Source: Candidatus Bipolaricaulota bacterium | Lineage (GTDB): Bacteria; Bipolaricaulota; Bipolaricaulia; UBA7950; UBA9294 | Assembly: GCA_030606565.1 (NCBI GenBank) | Contig: JAUWGE010000003.1 | Span: 61,673-125,672, forward strand | Direction: 5' to 3' | DNA: 64,000 nucleotides | In this document: positions 41,422 through 50,526 of the stretch, one piece after another | How positions within the stretch are numbered: position 1 is the stretch's first letter | How the letters are laid out: each line of letters begins with the position of its first letter | Translations under genes and position numbers: made by a program | The notes under the pieces: generated by a model | Told to the model about the DNA's origin: nothing | What the model saw: the letters and a program-made list of their open reading frames with translations, nothing else | Databases searched by the model: none

Positions 41422-42521
41422 GATCGCTCCTCGTGGTCCGATATACAGAGAGCCAAGTGGAGGATGTCCCCCAGCACACCCGCGGCGGTGACCTGCGGCC
41501 CGGCGCCGGGGCCAGATATAACGATCGGCATCTCGTCGTAGAATTGACTATGGAAGACAATGGTGTTTCCTGGTCCATGGAGGATGCCTACCGGACCTTC
41601 CCTTTTCGCATTCGTGAGTCCAACCGTCCCTCCTGTTGCATTGATCTGCGCCGTGTAGCGCAGCAACCGTCCGGTCTCCTGCGCCCTTCGTACTCGGCGC
41701 GCGTAGTCGGCATCAAACGCTGGAATCGCGCGAAGGAACTCGTCCACGGACAACTTACTGAGCGAGTCGGGAAACAGGGGCTCAACGGTAAGATCTGCCA
41801 ACTCAAGCGGCCAGCCGGCGGTACGGGCAAGGATGAGCGCCTTGCGGGCGACATCAGTCCCTTGCAGGTCGTCGCGGGGATCCGGCTCCGTATAATCAAG
41901 CACACGTGCGCTCATCAGAGCTGCAGAATACGACACACCCCGTTCCATCTGGTTGCACATGTATCCCAGCGTTCCGCTTAACACCCCAGTCGCCGACACA
42001 AGAGAGTCTCCACATGCGATCAGGTTCTGCAGGGTAGAAATGACGGGTAGACCGGCCGCTACCGTGGCCTCAAAGCGCACAAGGGGATGAGTGAAGAACA
42101 CCTCGGCCTCTGCCCACGGTGTAGCGAGTGGCCGCTTGTTCGCAAGCACAACACCGCAACCGCGCTCAAGTGCGGATCGGAGCAGGGGCGCAGTGTCACC
42201 GGAGGCGGTTGCATCAACAACTACGATCTTTGGTGTGAACGCGGATGCGAGTTCCCGCACAGGGAACGACTCACGTATATATGCGATTGTCCCGCTCTGC
42301 TGTTTGGCCTCCAACACGTCGGAGATTGCCTTCTTGGTAAAACCTGTCGGTGCAAGCAACGCGGCACGGCTGTCGGCCAGCCCGACAACGCGAATCTTAG
42401 TTCCATTTTGTCTTCGCTTAGCTCGATCGGCAATAAGCTGTAGGAGCGCGCTACCAACGTGCCCTACTCCGAGCAAGATGATCGAGACCTCCCGATCCAT
42501 CATGTGTCTGTAGCTTCTCAT
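41418..42521 (-). CDS. hom: Homoserine dehydrogenase
   Basis: VSIILLGVGHVGSALLQLI; VVLANKRPLATP; GVLSGTLGYM; ATG at 42521 preceded by GGAGG; the listed ORF reads through the terminator. Confidence 0.92.
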   Translation of the reverse strand: MRSYRHMMDREVSIILLGVGHVGSALLQLIADRAKRRQNGTKIRVVGLADSRAALLAPTGFTKKAISDVLEAKQQSGTIAYIRESFPVRELASAFTPKIVVVDATASGDTAPLLRSALERGCGVVLANKRPLATPWAEAEVFFTHPLVRFEATVAAGLPVISTLQNLIACGDSLVSATGVLSGTLGYMCNQMERGVSYSAALMSARVLDYTEPDPRDDLQGTDVARKALILARTAGWPLELADLTVEPLFPDSLSKLSVDEFLRAIPAFDADYARRVRRAQETGRLLRYTAQINATGGTVGLTNAKREGPVGILHGPGNTIVFHSQFYDEMPIVISGPGAGPQVTAAGVLGDILHLALCISDHEERS

Positions 42522-42546
42522 CACGATCGCCTCCGCGACCAAAAAA

Positions 42547-42579
42547 GAAAAGACCACAGGCGCTTGCCTGTAGTCTTTC
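42547..42579 (-). terminator. Intrinsic terminator in the hom-operon leader (attenuator candidate)
   Basis: Minus strand GAAAGACTACAGGC-AAGC-GCCTGTGGTCTTTTC followed by TTTTTT. Confidence 0.75.
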
Positions 42580-42622
42580 CCTCCGTCTCGTTCCAACTGT
42601 TGGGCTTAAAACGAGACGGAGG
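42580..42622 (-). promoter_or_regulatory. Leader hairpin with 13-bp perfect arms and the leader-peptide stop codon in the loop
   Basis: CCTCCGTCTCGTT (42622-42610) / AACGAGACGGAGG (42592-42580), 17-nt loop containing TAA. Confidence 0.75.
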
Positions 42623-42701
42623 CTGACGTCGTCACGGTGAAATCAAACGAAAGGCCGGCAGAGAATGCTCGAAACGCCTTGTGCTCGTGTCCTTTCGTCA
42701 T
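42606..42701 (-). CDS. Putative threonine-operon leader peptide
   Basis: MTKGHEHKAFRAFSAGLSFDFTVTTSASVSF, Thr codons ACC-GTG-ACG-ACG just before the leader hairpin; ATG 3-5 nt after predicted TSS. Confidence 0.6.
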   Translation of the reverse strand: MTKGHEHKAFRAFSAGLSFDFTVTTSASVSF

Positions 42702-42711
42702 AGTGATTACT

Positions 42712-42740
42712 AGCATACAGGTACGGTGCTGTTTCGTCAA
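42712..42740 (-). promoter_or_regulatory. Sigma70-type promoter of the hom-lysC-asd-X-thrC operon
   Basis: TTGACG (42740-42735) -N17- TATGCT (42717-42712). Confidence 0.7.
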
Positions 42741-42898
42741 GCGGGCCAGATCGCAGTCGCGCGAGCAGCAAAGTGAGTCATTTCCGCTACTCGGAGCTGG
42801 AAAAGCCGCTGCTTTGCAAGTGCTGGGGAGTGGGTTGTGATGGTTGTGAGCAGAAGGCGACCGTCGAAGTGGCGATGATCTGCATGTGACAGATGATT

Positions 42899-43462
42899 TT
42901 ACACGACGGCGAGGTAACGTTCCAACTCGCAGCGATGGACCTGGGATCGATATGCATCCCACTCGATCTTCTTGTTCTGGATGAACTTTGAAGATGTGAT
43001 CGCCCAGCGTTGACGGACTAGTCCGCTTCTCTCCCTAATCGCGATTGCTTTATTGAGGATTCCAGGGAGAGATTCCATCCTCAGTTTGGCACGTTCCGCG
43101 CTGCTCATCGCGTAGACGTCGCGATCCACCGGGTCGGGAAGGACGTACTTATTCTCTATCCCAGCAAGACCCACAGTGATCAGGACGGCGAAGGCAAGGT
43201 AGGGATTGCATGCAGGATCGGGAGCGCGGAACTCGATGTGGGTGGCTCTTTCCTTGCCGGGCTTGTACATAAAAACCCGGATCATGTTGCTCCGGTTTCG
43301 ATAGGTCCACGTGATGTACACCGGTGCCTCGTAGCCGGGTACGAGCCGCTTGTAGAAGTTGACCCATTGTGCGCAGACCCCGGTGACCTCTTTGGCATGC
43401 CGCATGATCCCCACGACATATCCCTGGCAATTAGGAGGGCCAGATACTGCATCGATTATCAA
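42899..43462 (-). pseudogene. glnA: Truncated glutamine synthetase (C-terminal part only)
   Basis: YVVGIMRHAKEVTGVCAQWVNFYKRLVPGYEAPVYITWTYRNRSNMIRV...; N-terminal half absent, homology stops at an IS-like boundary. Confidence 0.85.
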
Positions 43463-43468
43463 ACCCCC
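43441..43468 (+). repeat. 27-28 bp direct repeat copy 1 (possible IS end)
   Basis: cagatactgcatcgattatcaaaccccc; near-identical to 45126-45152. Confidence 0.75.
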
Positions 43469-43486
43469 TAGTCCAATTGCGTTGAT

Positions 43487-43717
43487 TCAAACGACAAACT
43501 CCTCCAAGTAGGATTGCAGATATTTCGACGGAACACGATGATAAACACCGATGATCGCCTGCTTGAACAAAGACCGGAATCCCTCGATACCATTGGTGTG
43601 TATGTCGCCATCTATGGTTGTTTGGGCGTTGCTTGTGGTCAAACCTTTTCTTTTTATCCCTGGTTCCGACTCCTCAAGAAATGTACTGGAATCGACGGTC
43701 AGATCGAGTTCTCTCAA
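43487..43717 (-). mobile_element. IS1595/ISXO2-like transposase C-terminal remnant
   Basis: DGDIHTNGIEGFRSLFKQAIIGVYHRVPSKYLQSYLEEF matches the conserved C-terminal motif of IS1595-type transposases. Confidence 0.8.
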
Positions 43718-43837
43718 ATTCTAAAGGGCCTACCATTCCTACATAATCTCACCGTAGTATGCCGCTTGTGATAAGGATTACGGACATTCAGACGTGTTTA
43801 TGCTAATGTAGCACCAGGAAACCTTTGAAGGAGGTAG

Positions 43838-43930
43838 ATGATGACGCTGGGGACCTGGTTACTGCTGTCGTTCTTCTGGGCGTTCTGGATCTTCGCCTTT
43901 GCTGGCTTTTGGTGTGGCGGACCGTGCTAA
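43838..43930 (+). CDS. Putative aromatic-rich single-TM microprotein
   Basis: AAGGAGGTAG-ATG; MMTLGTWLLLSFFWAFWIFAFAGFWCGGPC*. Confidence 0.45.
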   Translation: MMTLGTWLLLSFFWAFWIFAFAGFWCGGPC

Positions 43931-44089
43931 TCCGTTAATCGCGACTCGCAAGGCCATACCGATGGGATGCTACCTCACGTGCGTGGCCTCGGCGCTGTTT
44001 AAGGCAGGCATCTTTAAAAGAGAGGCAGAGCCGAGACGTAGGGAACACGATGCGCTGTTGTTAGCTTATTTCTACAAGGAGGGGCAACG

Positions 44090-45031
44090 ATGAACAGAAT
44101 GGTGGCGTGCCTTTTGGGGATAGGGATAACCCTTGTGCTGCTACCCGCTCTGGTGGTTGGAGGGCCAAATTCTCCGACTCCAACCATCACGGTGTCGGTG
44201 GTCAACGTCGTTGATGGCAACACGATCGTGGTCAACATCCTCGCCGTGTCCGATGCCTCACCGGTCTTCGTGGGAGACACCGTGCACATCCGCCTGATCG
44301 GGATAGAGGTCACGGAAAGCGGCGAGGCGTTCTGGGAAGCAAATGCAGATGTGTACGCCAATATGATCATCGCCAGGACAGTGTATTTGGCGGTCGATTC
44401 CACCTCCGCCATCTTGTGGAAAGGTGGCGACGAGCCGCTACCAGCCTATGTCTACCTCGATCCTGAGGGGAAGACGCTGGTGAATTCGCTGCTCATTGCG
44501 GTGGGATTCGCTGACGCGGTTACTTCGTCAACGGATACTCACAAGGCGACAAGTGTGGCGACGTCCGAGGTGCAAGCTGAAGCCTCTAGCACAGCGTTGG
44601 CCAAGGCATCAACTGCGGCATCGACCATTACCACTGGGGCAAATAGCGTGTGGACACCTGCCCAATCCACCGCTCTTACCGCCGTCCTGGCGGGGCCGAG
44701 GGGGTGTTGCTGCTGTCCGTGTGCCTGTACCTGCCCAATTCCAGAGCCGCTCAACCTGCTTCATCTCACATCCTGCGTTCGGCGCGGCGACTACGCCAAG
44801 CTCGAGCTCGAAGCCGTTCCCGGGACATGGTACCAGATCGACGTTGGCTACCATTCAGACCTCAGCACAGATCTTGCCCTAAGCCCCCGAGCGGCGTTTT
44901 GCGGAGTCGTTATGTGGCGGTGGAAGGTGCACTTGCACACCCCGCAGGGCACATGGCCGATCACCGTGACAGCTCGCTTGAATGGGGAGATCATTGGACG
45001 GCTTGATACGTGCATCACGGTACGGCGCTGA
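44090..45031 (+). CDS. Secreted SNase-like (thermonuclease-fold) protein with Cys-rich linker and C-terminal beta domain
   Basis: Signal peptide; VVNVVDGNTIVVNILAV...VHIRLIGIEVTESGEAFWEANADVYANMI; GPRGCCCCPCACTCPIPE linker; good SD. Confidence 0.65.
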   Translation: MNRMVACLLGIGITLVLLPALVVGGPNSPTPTITVSVVNVVDGNTIVVNILAVSDASPVFVGDTVHIRLIGIEVTESGEAFWEANADVYANMIIARTVYLAVDSTSAILWKGGDEPLPAYVYLDPEGKTLVNSLLIAVGFADAVTSSTDTHKATSVATSEVQAEASSTALAKASTAASTITTGANSVWTPAQSTALTAVLAGPRGCCCCPCACTCPIPEPLNLLHLTSCVRRGDYAKLELEAVPGTWYQIDVGYHSDLSTDLALSPRAAFCGVVMWRWKVHLHTPQGTWPITVTARLNGEIIGRLDTCITVRR

Positions 45032-45125
45032 TCGTTTCACGGGGCGTCTACCAATATCTAATTCATCTTTTTAGTACCAAGGTAGGCCTTATCGGAGGGT
45101 GGGGCTTGAGGGGGGAACAGAGGGT

Positions 45126-45152
45126 CAGATACTGTATCGATTATCAACCCCC
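45126..45152 (+). repeat. 27-28 bp direct repeat copy 2
   Basis: cagatactgtatcgattatcaaccccc; one substitution and one indel versus 43441-43468. Confidence 0.75.
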
Positions 45153-45702
45153 AGCTGATTCGGGAGAATGGTAGTTCTCACCACTTCTGTAGATGGCAGG
45201 AGCAATCAGAAGCAGTTTCCTTGTTGCAGTGATCCGTGCCATGGTAAGGACAAGGTAATACACTGAGCGTCAAGATGGGACAGCGGAGAATTAAGAAGCG
45301 CCTACAAAGCCAGCCCTAGCCCTTGCGGGAAATGGGAGTGATGTCCCCGGAATACCAGCATCGAGGATCAAAGCCTGCCTCTCACTTTCTCCAGATGACC
45401 CAGGCGGCTTCGTCAATCGTAAGTAGTTTCGGCAGTTCAACCCCATCGTATATCACGTGGCAACCTCTGACTCCATCATCGCCCGCAAGCCACGCGAGGT
45501 CAAATGGTGCTCGGGGATAGAGTGTTCGCGGATACCGCAGTGAAACAAGTTAGGCTCGTCCACTGAAGAAGTCGCGATCCACACAGAATGACGCTTCCAC
45601 AGAATCCGATGGTAGACCCCATCCCGCAAAAACTCAGTGAATCAGGAAACCCTAGTGTTGGATTGCAAGACGCGCCCCTATTCCGACTGGGTTCTGGCCT
45701 TA

Positions 45703-48700
45703 TCACTCTCGTGTGGCGCGGTCCAGCATCGCGTTGTCCTTCAGACGAATCCTCCCTTGCTTGATCATTTCGTCGAGTACTCTGTCGATTCGAGAGCGGA
45801 TTTGCTCACTCGTCTGGTGGAAGCCGAGAAGACGGGCTGCAGTTGTTGGGATCGCCTCTCGTCGAGAAGCGAACTGCAACTCGAGGGTCCGGAGTATCGA
45901 AGCACCGATCTCCTCATCACTGATCAGCTCGATCTTCAGGGGTTCCCTCTCTTGGCGGCAACGGGGCTCACATTCCAGTTGATCGTCGTTCCATAGGAAG
46001 CTGCCCTTCAGACATACAGGGAAGTCGTCGCTGGAGTTAGCGAGTCGGATTCCACGGGTGATGGCCTCACGGATCAGCTTTCCCGACCTCTTCAGTCCCC
46101 ACAGTGTTCGAATCCGTCTGATGACCTCATCGACATGAACGGGAGCCTCAACAGCCACAATACTCGCAACGGCCTCCGCAAGTGTCCGCCGTGGTGTGTT
46201 GTGAATGTCATTTTGCATGGAGATCATCAGCCGCTCGCATTCTACGTACGGTTGCGTGGGAATCTCGGTGGCGATTGCGTTGTTCTCGTCGGTCACTGCT
46301 TGGGCAGGCGCGTCCGCGGTCCCTCGTTGTCGAGAGCCCGCGTGTCCGATAGCACGTTCGGACCGCTCATCCATCGAGCTGGAGGGGAGGTCATCATCGG
46401 TGGGTGGTGGCGTGCGTATTGCCTCATGGACCGCGCGGAGAAGACTCTCCTGCGCGATTCTCCTCTGGGTGTACCAGTCTGTTGACCAGACGCGGTAGAG
46501 CCGCCAACCAAGGCCTTCAAGTATCTGCTGGCGAAGCCGGTCCCGTTCTCGAGCTACTCGAGACGAATGATACTGGGCCCCATCACACTCAATGCCCAGG
46601 AGGAACCTCCCGGGTGTCTTCGGGTCGACTACTGCAAGATCGATCCGATAGTCTGCACAGCCTACCTGCTGTTCCACCTGAAATCCCTCGGTCCGCAGGA
46701 AGTCGCGCACTGCATCCTCAAACGGAGAATCAGTGTCGCGAAGCTCCAACTGGATGTCTTCCAATTCCCCAGTCTCAGCGAATCTCAAGAAGGTCTTCAA
46801 GGCCCTCACACCCTTAGGCGCGTGTGCATCGATCGCTAGGTCGTCGGATCTGAAGTTGGAGAAGACGACGCACTGGTATCTAGCCCGTGTTATGAGCACG
46901 TTCAGCCGTCGTTCTCCGCCATCGTGGAGAGGTCCGAAGTTCCTGGAGAGCTTCCCGAAGCGATCGAAGCCATAGCCAACACTCAGGAAGATCACGTCTC
47001 GCTCGTCTCCCTGGATCGTCTCGAGATTCTTGACGAAGAAATGCTCATCCCGGCCGGAGGAGAAGTGCCCCTCCATTTCCGGGTGTTCTTCGAGTTCCCT
47101 TTGGACTTCCTCAAGGATTGCGTTCTGCTGTTTTGTGCTGAAGGCCCCTACTCCCAGACTCAAGTGGGGATGTGTCTTGTAGTGCTGGATCGCCTCTTTA
47201 GCTACTGCAACTGCCTCTTGCCTGTTCTCGGACGTTCTGCCGCGATCATAGACGGTATTCGGAAGGTGAACGAATCGGAGGCCGAGGTGCGGGTCATTCT
47301 GCACAGGTGATGGATACACGACCAGCCGGTTGTCATAGAACTCCGAATTCGAAACCGCAATCAGGGATTCATGCCGGCTCCGATAGTGCCATTTCAATGT
47401 CCGTAAAGGAAAGCTCGTCCCACAAAGGTCCAGGATGCTTTCGATGCCTTCCAGAGGATTTGCAGGCTCGTCCTCTTCCTCGTCCGTGTCTTCGACAAGA
47501 TGGTCGAAGAAGCTCGTTGGCGGAAGCTGTTTTGTGTCGCCCATGACCACCAGTTGCCTTCCTCGCAGCAGAGCACCAAGCGCATCCTGCGGCCGAACCT
47601 GGCTCGCCTCATCGAAGATGATGACGTCGAAGCGGGTGCAGCGAGGACCGAGGAACTGGGCTATCGAAAGCGGGCTCATCATGAAGCACGGCTTGACCTT
47701 CTGAATGAGACCACCTGCTTGCTCCATCAATTTCCTAATCGGCATGTGACGTTTCTTCTTGCGCAGCTCTTGTTGGAGGATTCCCGCTTCGGAATCGCGG
47801 GCCACTCCTCCAAACAAATGCGGGCGCCGGTCGACCAGCTTCTGGTATACCTCCCTTTGGCTCGCCTCGATTACCTCTTTGTCCAGCTTTCGAAACCTGC
47901 TCACAAGGCCATTGTGCAGGGTGCCTACGAAGTCCGCGAGGCTCTTCCTCTCAGCGAATGCTCGCCTCAACTCCTTCTCGGCGATCGCATGTCTAAGACA
48001 AGATTCGATATCGCGCTTCTCGACAACTTGGTCTTCTATGAGCTGGACGAGCTCGTGAACGGGCAGAAGGTCTTCACTTCGCTTCAGGCCTTGGTAGCGG
48101 GTCCACAGCGGGAGCTTGTGACTGTTCTGACTCCATCGTTGCAGCAGCTCCAGCATCTCCTGCAGATCCGCAGTATTAGGAAGACTCCCCAAGGCTGCCA
48201 CAGGGTCAAAGCGTAATTCCGAGAACAGGTCAGATAGCGACGAGTCCGCTTGCGTCGAGAGGTCCTCGAGTTCCTGCACCTTCAGGAACAGCGCAGCGTG
48301 CCCCTCAATCCCTTGCTCTGCTCTGTGTGCCAGCTCCTCGGAGCAGATTCCATCCGCCAAGAGCCGGCAGAACTCCTCTACCCAAGCTGACGCTTGCCGT
48401 AGTTGCTGAACATCGGATCCCTCGCCTCGCCACAGGTTCCCGAAGTGAAGCCTGCAGTCCGAATCAAGCTCGCTGAGCTCACGCCGTCCCGTCTGATACT
48501 GTGCGAGTGACGTAAGCTCATCCTCATAGGCACGATGGAATAGCGAGGGTGGACTGCTGTAGAGCGACGCAACATCCCGTGTCCACGCCCGGTAGTCCCG
48601 GTTGAGGATGGGTATCAGACCCCTGCGAACCTCACGCATGCGCGTAAGTAATGTGTCCACGTCAACATCGAATGCCTCGTTCGCGAACAGCTTGTCGAGT

Positions 48701-50526
48701 TCGTCTTTTTGTTTCCGCAGGTTCTCCACCAGCTGTGCAACGCGTTTGATGCTGGATTCGTCAGGCGCGGTCCGGGTGAGTGAGAGCACACCGGCGGCGG
48801 GCAGCTGCAGAGACTTCTGTAGAAGCTCCATGCAGGCCCTCTCATGGTAGACGGCTTGGAGGGAGTCGACGGGAGTCGCCCCAAGCTGCTCGGATAGCTC
48901 TCGTCCGAGCAGCTTGATCCTCTGCAGCGTGCCAAGTGTTTCTTGCAGACGACCGGAAAGCTCCTCGATTTCATGGGGGAGCATCGAAGCCGGATGGCAT
49001 GCTTGCCAAGGATGGTCACGCGGCGGACCGACTTCGCGCAGTAGATCAGCAAGATCGCCCAAATCCTGAGACACTCGGCTCAGTCGCTCGATTGTCCAAT
49101 CGCCATCATCGTCGATCCCGAACGAGGGCATTTCTCGGCCAGACTCTGAGAAGTGGAGGATTGCCTCTTCCTTCATGCCGTACAACTGGTAGGGCGAGAA
49201 CTGCAGATGTCCAAACGGCGTTCTGAGGTCTCGGACGTACTCGTTCAGCTTCTCAATGTGCTCAACAAGAGCCTTCCTCTCATTCGAACTGCTCACGCGC
49301 CTTTGCGTCTCGTGTCGCCCTAGGCACATCTCAAGTTCAGCGAGAACGTCCCGTTTGCGAGACTTGCGGCTATGGAGCTCTAGACAAAAGTCACCCAGTC
49401 CCACCTTATCGAGCCTCTGCTTCACCACCTCTAGGGCAGCCATCTTCTCGGAGACGAACAGCACGGTCTTCCCGTGAACGAGAAGCTCGCCCACCATGTT
49501 TGCTATGGTTTGGGATTTGCCCGTACCTGGCGGACCCTCTACGACAAGATTCAATCCTGCCTTGATGTCTTCGATTGCAGCTATCTGTGATGGATCGGCG
49601 TCCATTACGTGGTAGATGCTGCTCCACGAGAGCCGCTCGTCGACTTCCTCCTCGGGGAAGAACTCGCCAGGTTGCTGATCGTGTCCTGGTGAGAACAGCG
49701 CCCTGATGAGCGGATGGGATGAAGGGCCATCGTCTTCTGGCCATCCGGCAGGATCGAGATCCTTGTACATGACGAACTTCGTGAAGCTGAAAAAACCGAG
49801 GTAGACATCATCCTTCACTGCCCAGCCCGATCTTCCCTCTACCGATTGGGAAACCGCTTCGTAGTAGCTCCGGAGCCCGCCGGCTTCTTCAGGTATGACG
49901 AAGTCGGGAAGGGCGACGCCAGCCTCGACAAGTCGCTCCTGCAAGGACAAGTTCGTCCCCACATCCTCGCCTGTCCATTTGAGCCTGTATGCTTCTCGGA
50001 CCTTCGTCCGCACAAGCTCCACTGGTACCAGAACGAGCGGAGCTAGTCGAGATGTCTCGGACGAGGGAGATTCGAGCCATTCCAGGAACCCCAGCGCTAG
50101 GAAAAGAACCGTGTAGCCTTGCTCCTCAAGGACCGAATTCGCCTCATTGGATATGCGGAAGAGCTGCTTTGGCAGAGCCTCCTCGGAAAGCTCTGTCTGG
50201 AGGCTTTTTTGAGAACGTGTGGGCTTGGACTCTACCTCCTCATCGATCTTGTTCTCTCCAGCCTCACCGGCGGGATCTGTCTCAGCCGAGTGCTCTTCCT
50301 GTCTTGGCAAGAATGCTAGCGCGCTCTCTTCAAGAACAAGATGGTCGTAGATTGCTGCCGGGTCGGAAGACAGAATGCGCATACTACGCCTGGAGGATGG
50401 CTTGAAGTTGATCAGTCGGTTTCGAAGGGTTAGGTCCAGAAGACGGCTCCTCGCCTCCTCTATCTGCCTGTCAATCTGCGAAGTCGTCATGCCCAATCTC
50501 GCCCTCCTAGGAGGAATTATAGGCAA
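45703..50526 (-). CDS. DUF4011 / superfamily 1 helicase / Vsr-like nuclease / DUF3320 protein (1607 aa)
   Basis: N-term LLDLTLRNRLINFKPSSRR; Walker A VEGPPGTGKSQTIANM; IIFDEASQVRPQDALG; VMGDTKQLPPTSFF; nuclease-like GIECDGAQYHSSRVARERDRLRQQILEGLGWRLYRVWSTDWY; C-terminal DUF3320-like. Confidence 0.88.
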   Translation of the reverse strand: MPIIPPRRARLGMTTSQIDRQIEEARSRLLDLTLRNRLINFKPSSRRSMRILSSDPAAIYDHLVLEESALAFLPRQEEHSAETDPAGEAGENKIDEEVESKPTRSQKSLQTELSEEALPKQLFRISNEANSVLEEQGYTVLFLALGFLEWLESPSSETSRLAPLVLVPVELVRTKVREAYRLKWTGEDVGTNLSLQERLVEAGVALPDFVIPEEAGGLRSYYEAVSQSVEGRSGWAVKDDVYLGFFSFTKFVMYKDLDPAGWPEDDGPSSHPLIRALFSPGHDQQPGEFFPEEEVDERLSWSSIYHVMDADPSQIAAIEDIKAGLNLVVEGPPGTGKSQTIANMVGELLVHGKTVLFVSEKMAALEVVKQRLDKVGLGDFCLELHSRKSRKRDVLAELEMCLGRHETQRRVSSSNERKALVEHIEKLNEYVRDLRTPFGHLQFSPYQLYGMKEEAILHFSESGREMPSFGIDDDGDWTIERLSRVSQDLGDLADLLREVGPPRDHPWQACHPASMLPHEIEELSGRLQETLGTLQRIKLLGRELSEQLGATPVDSLQAVYHERACMELLQKSLQLPAAGVLSLTRTAPDESSIKRVAQLVENLRKQKDELDKLFANEAFDVDVDTLLTRMREVRRGLIPILNRDYRAWTRDVASLYSSPPSLFHRAYEDELTSLAQYQTGRRELSELDSDCRLHFGNLWRGEGSDVQQLRQASAWVEEFCRLLADGICSEELAHRAEQGIEGHAALFLKVQELEDLSTQADSSLSDLFSELRFDPVAALGSLPNTADLQEMLELLQRWSQNSHKLPLWTRYQGLKRSEDLLPVHELVQLIEDQVVEKRDIESCLRHAIAEKELRRAFAERKSLADFVGTLHNGLVSRFRKLDKEVIEASQREVYQKLVDRRPHLFGGVARDSEAGILQQELRKKKRHMPIRKLMEQAGGLIQKVKPCFMMSPLSIAQFLGPRCTRFDVIIFDEASQVRPQDALGALLRGRQLVVMGDTKQLPPTSFFDHLVEDTDEEEDEPANPLEGIESILDLCGTSFPLRTLKWHYRSRHESLIAVSNSEFYDNRLVVYPSPVQNDPHLGLRFVHLPNTVYDRGRTSENRQEAVAVAKEAIQHYKTHPHLSLGVGAFSTKQQNAILEEVQRELEEHPEMEGHFSSGRDEHFFVKNLETIQGDERDVIFLSVGYGFDRFGKLSRNFGPLHDGGERRLNVLITRARYQCVVFSNFRSDDLAIDAHAPKGVRALKTFLRFAETGELEDIQLELRDTDSPFEDAVRDFLRTEGFQVEQQVGCADYRIDLAVVDPKTPGRFLLGIECDGAQYHSSRVARERDRLRQQILEGLGWRLYRVWSTDWYTQRRIAQESLLRAVHEAIRTPPPTDDDLPSSSMDERSERAIGHAGSRQRGTADAPAQAVTDENNAIATEIPTQPYVECERLMISMQNDIHNTPRRTLAEAVASIVAVEAPVHVDEVIRRIRTLWGLKRSGKLIREAITRGIRLANSSDDFPVCLKGSFLWNDDQLECEPRCRQEREPLKIELISDEEIGASILRTLELQFASRREAIPTTAARLLGFHQTSEQIRSRIDRVLDEMIKQGRIRLKDNAMLDRATRE

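Noticed and set aside
42522-42596. N-terminal extension of the listed homoserine dehydrogenase ORF (MERDGGKDYRQAPVVFSFLV…)
   Set aside because: This segment is encoded by the terminator hairpin and U tract; ATG at 42521 with GGAGG upstream is the better start.
42606-42962. 118-aa minus-strand ORF MGCISIPGPS…
   Set aside because: Only the last ~31-36 codons follow the predicted promoter and make a plausible leader peptide; the upstream part is not protein-like.
43633-43650. Shared short string tgtggtcaaacctt between the IS1595 remnant and the repeat at ~54004
   Set aside because: Only ~14 bp and in different contexts; could be chance, so not used as evidence for common origin.
43899-44093. 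64-aa plus ORF overlapping the microprotein and the start of the SNase-like gene
   Set aside because: No SD, overlaps two better candidates and lacks protein-like character.
46135-50405. Many plus-strand ORFs of 60-240 aa opposite the DUF4011 helicase
   Set aside because: Antisense to a well-supported 1607-aa protein; compositions look like reverse-complement translations.
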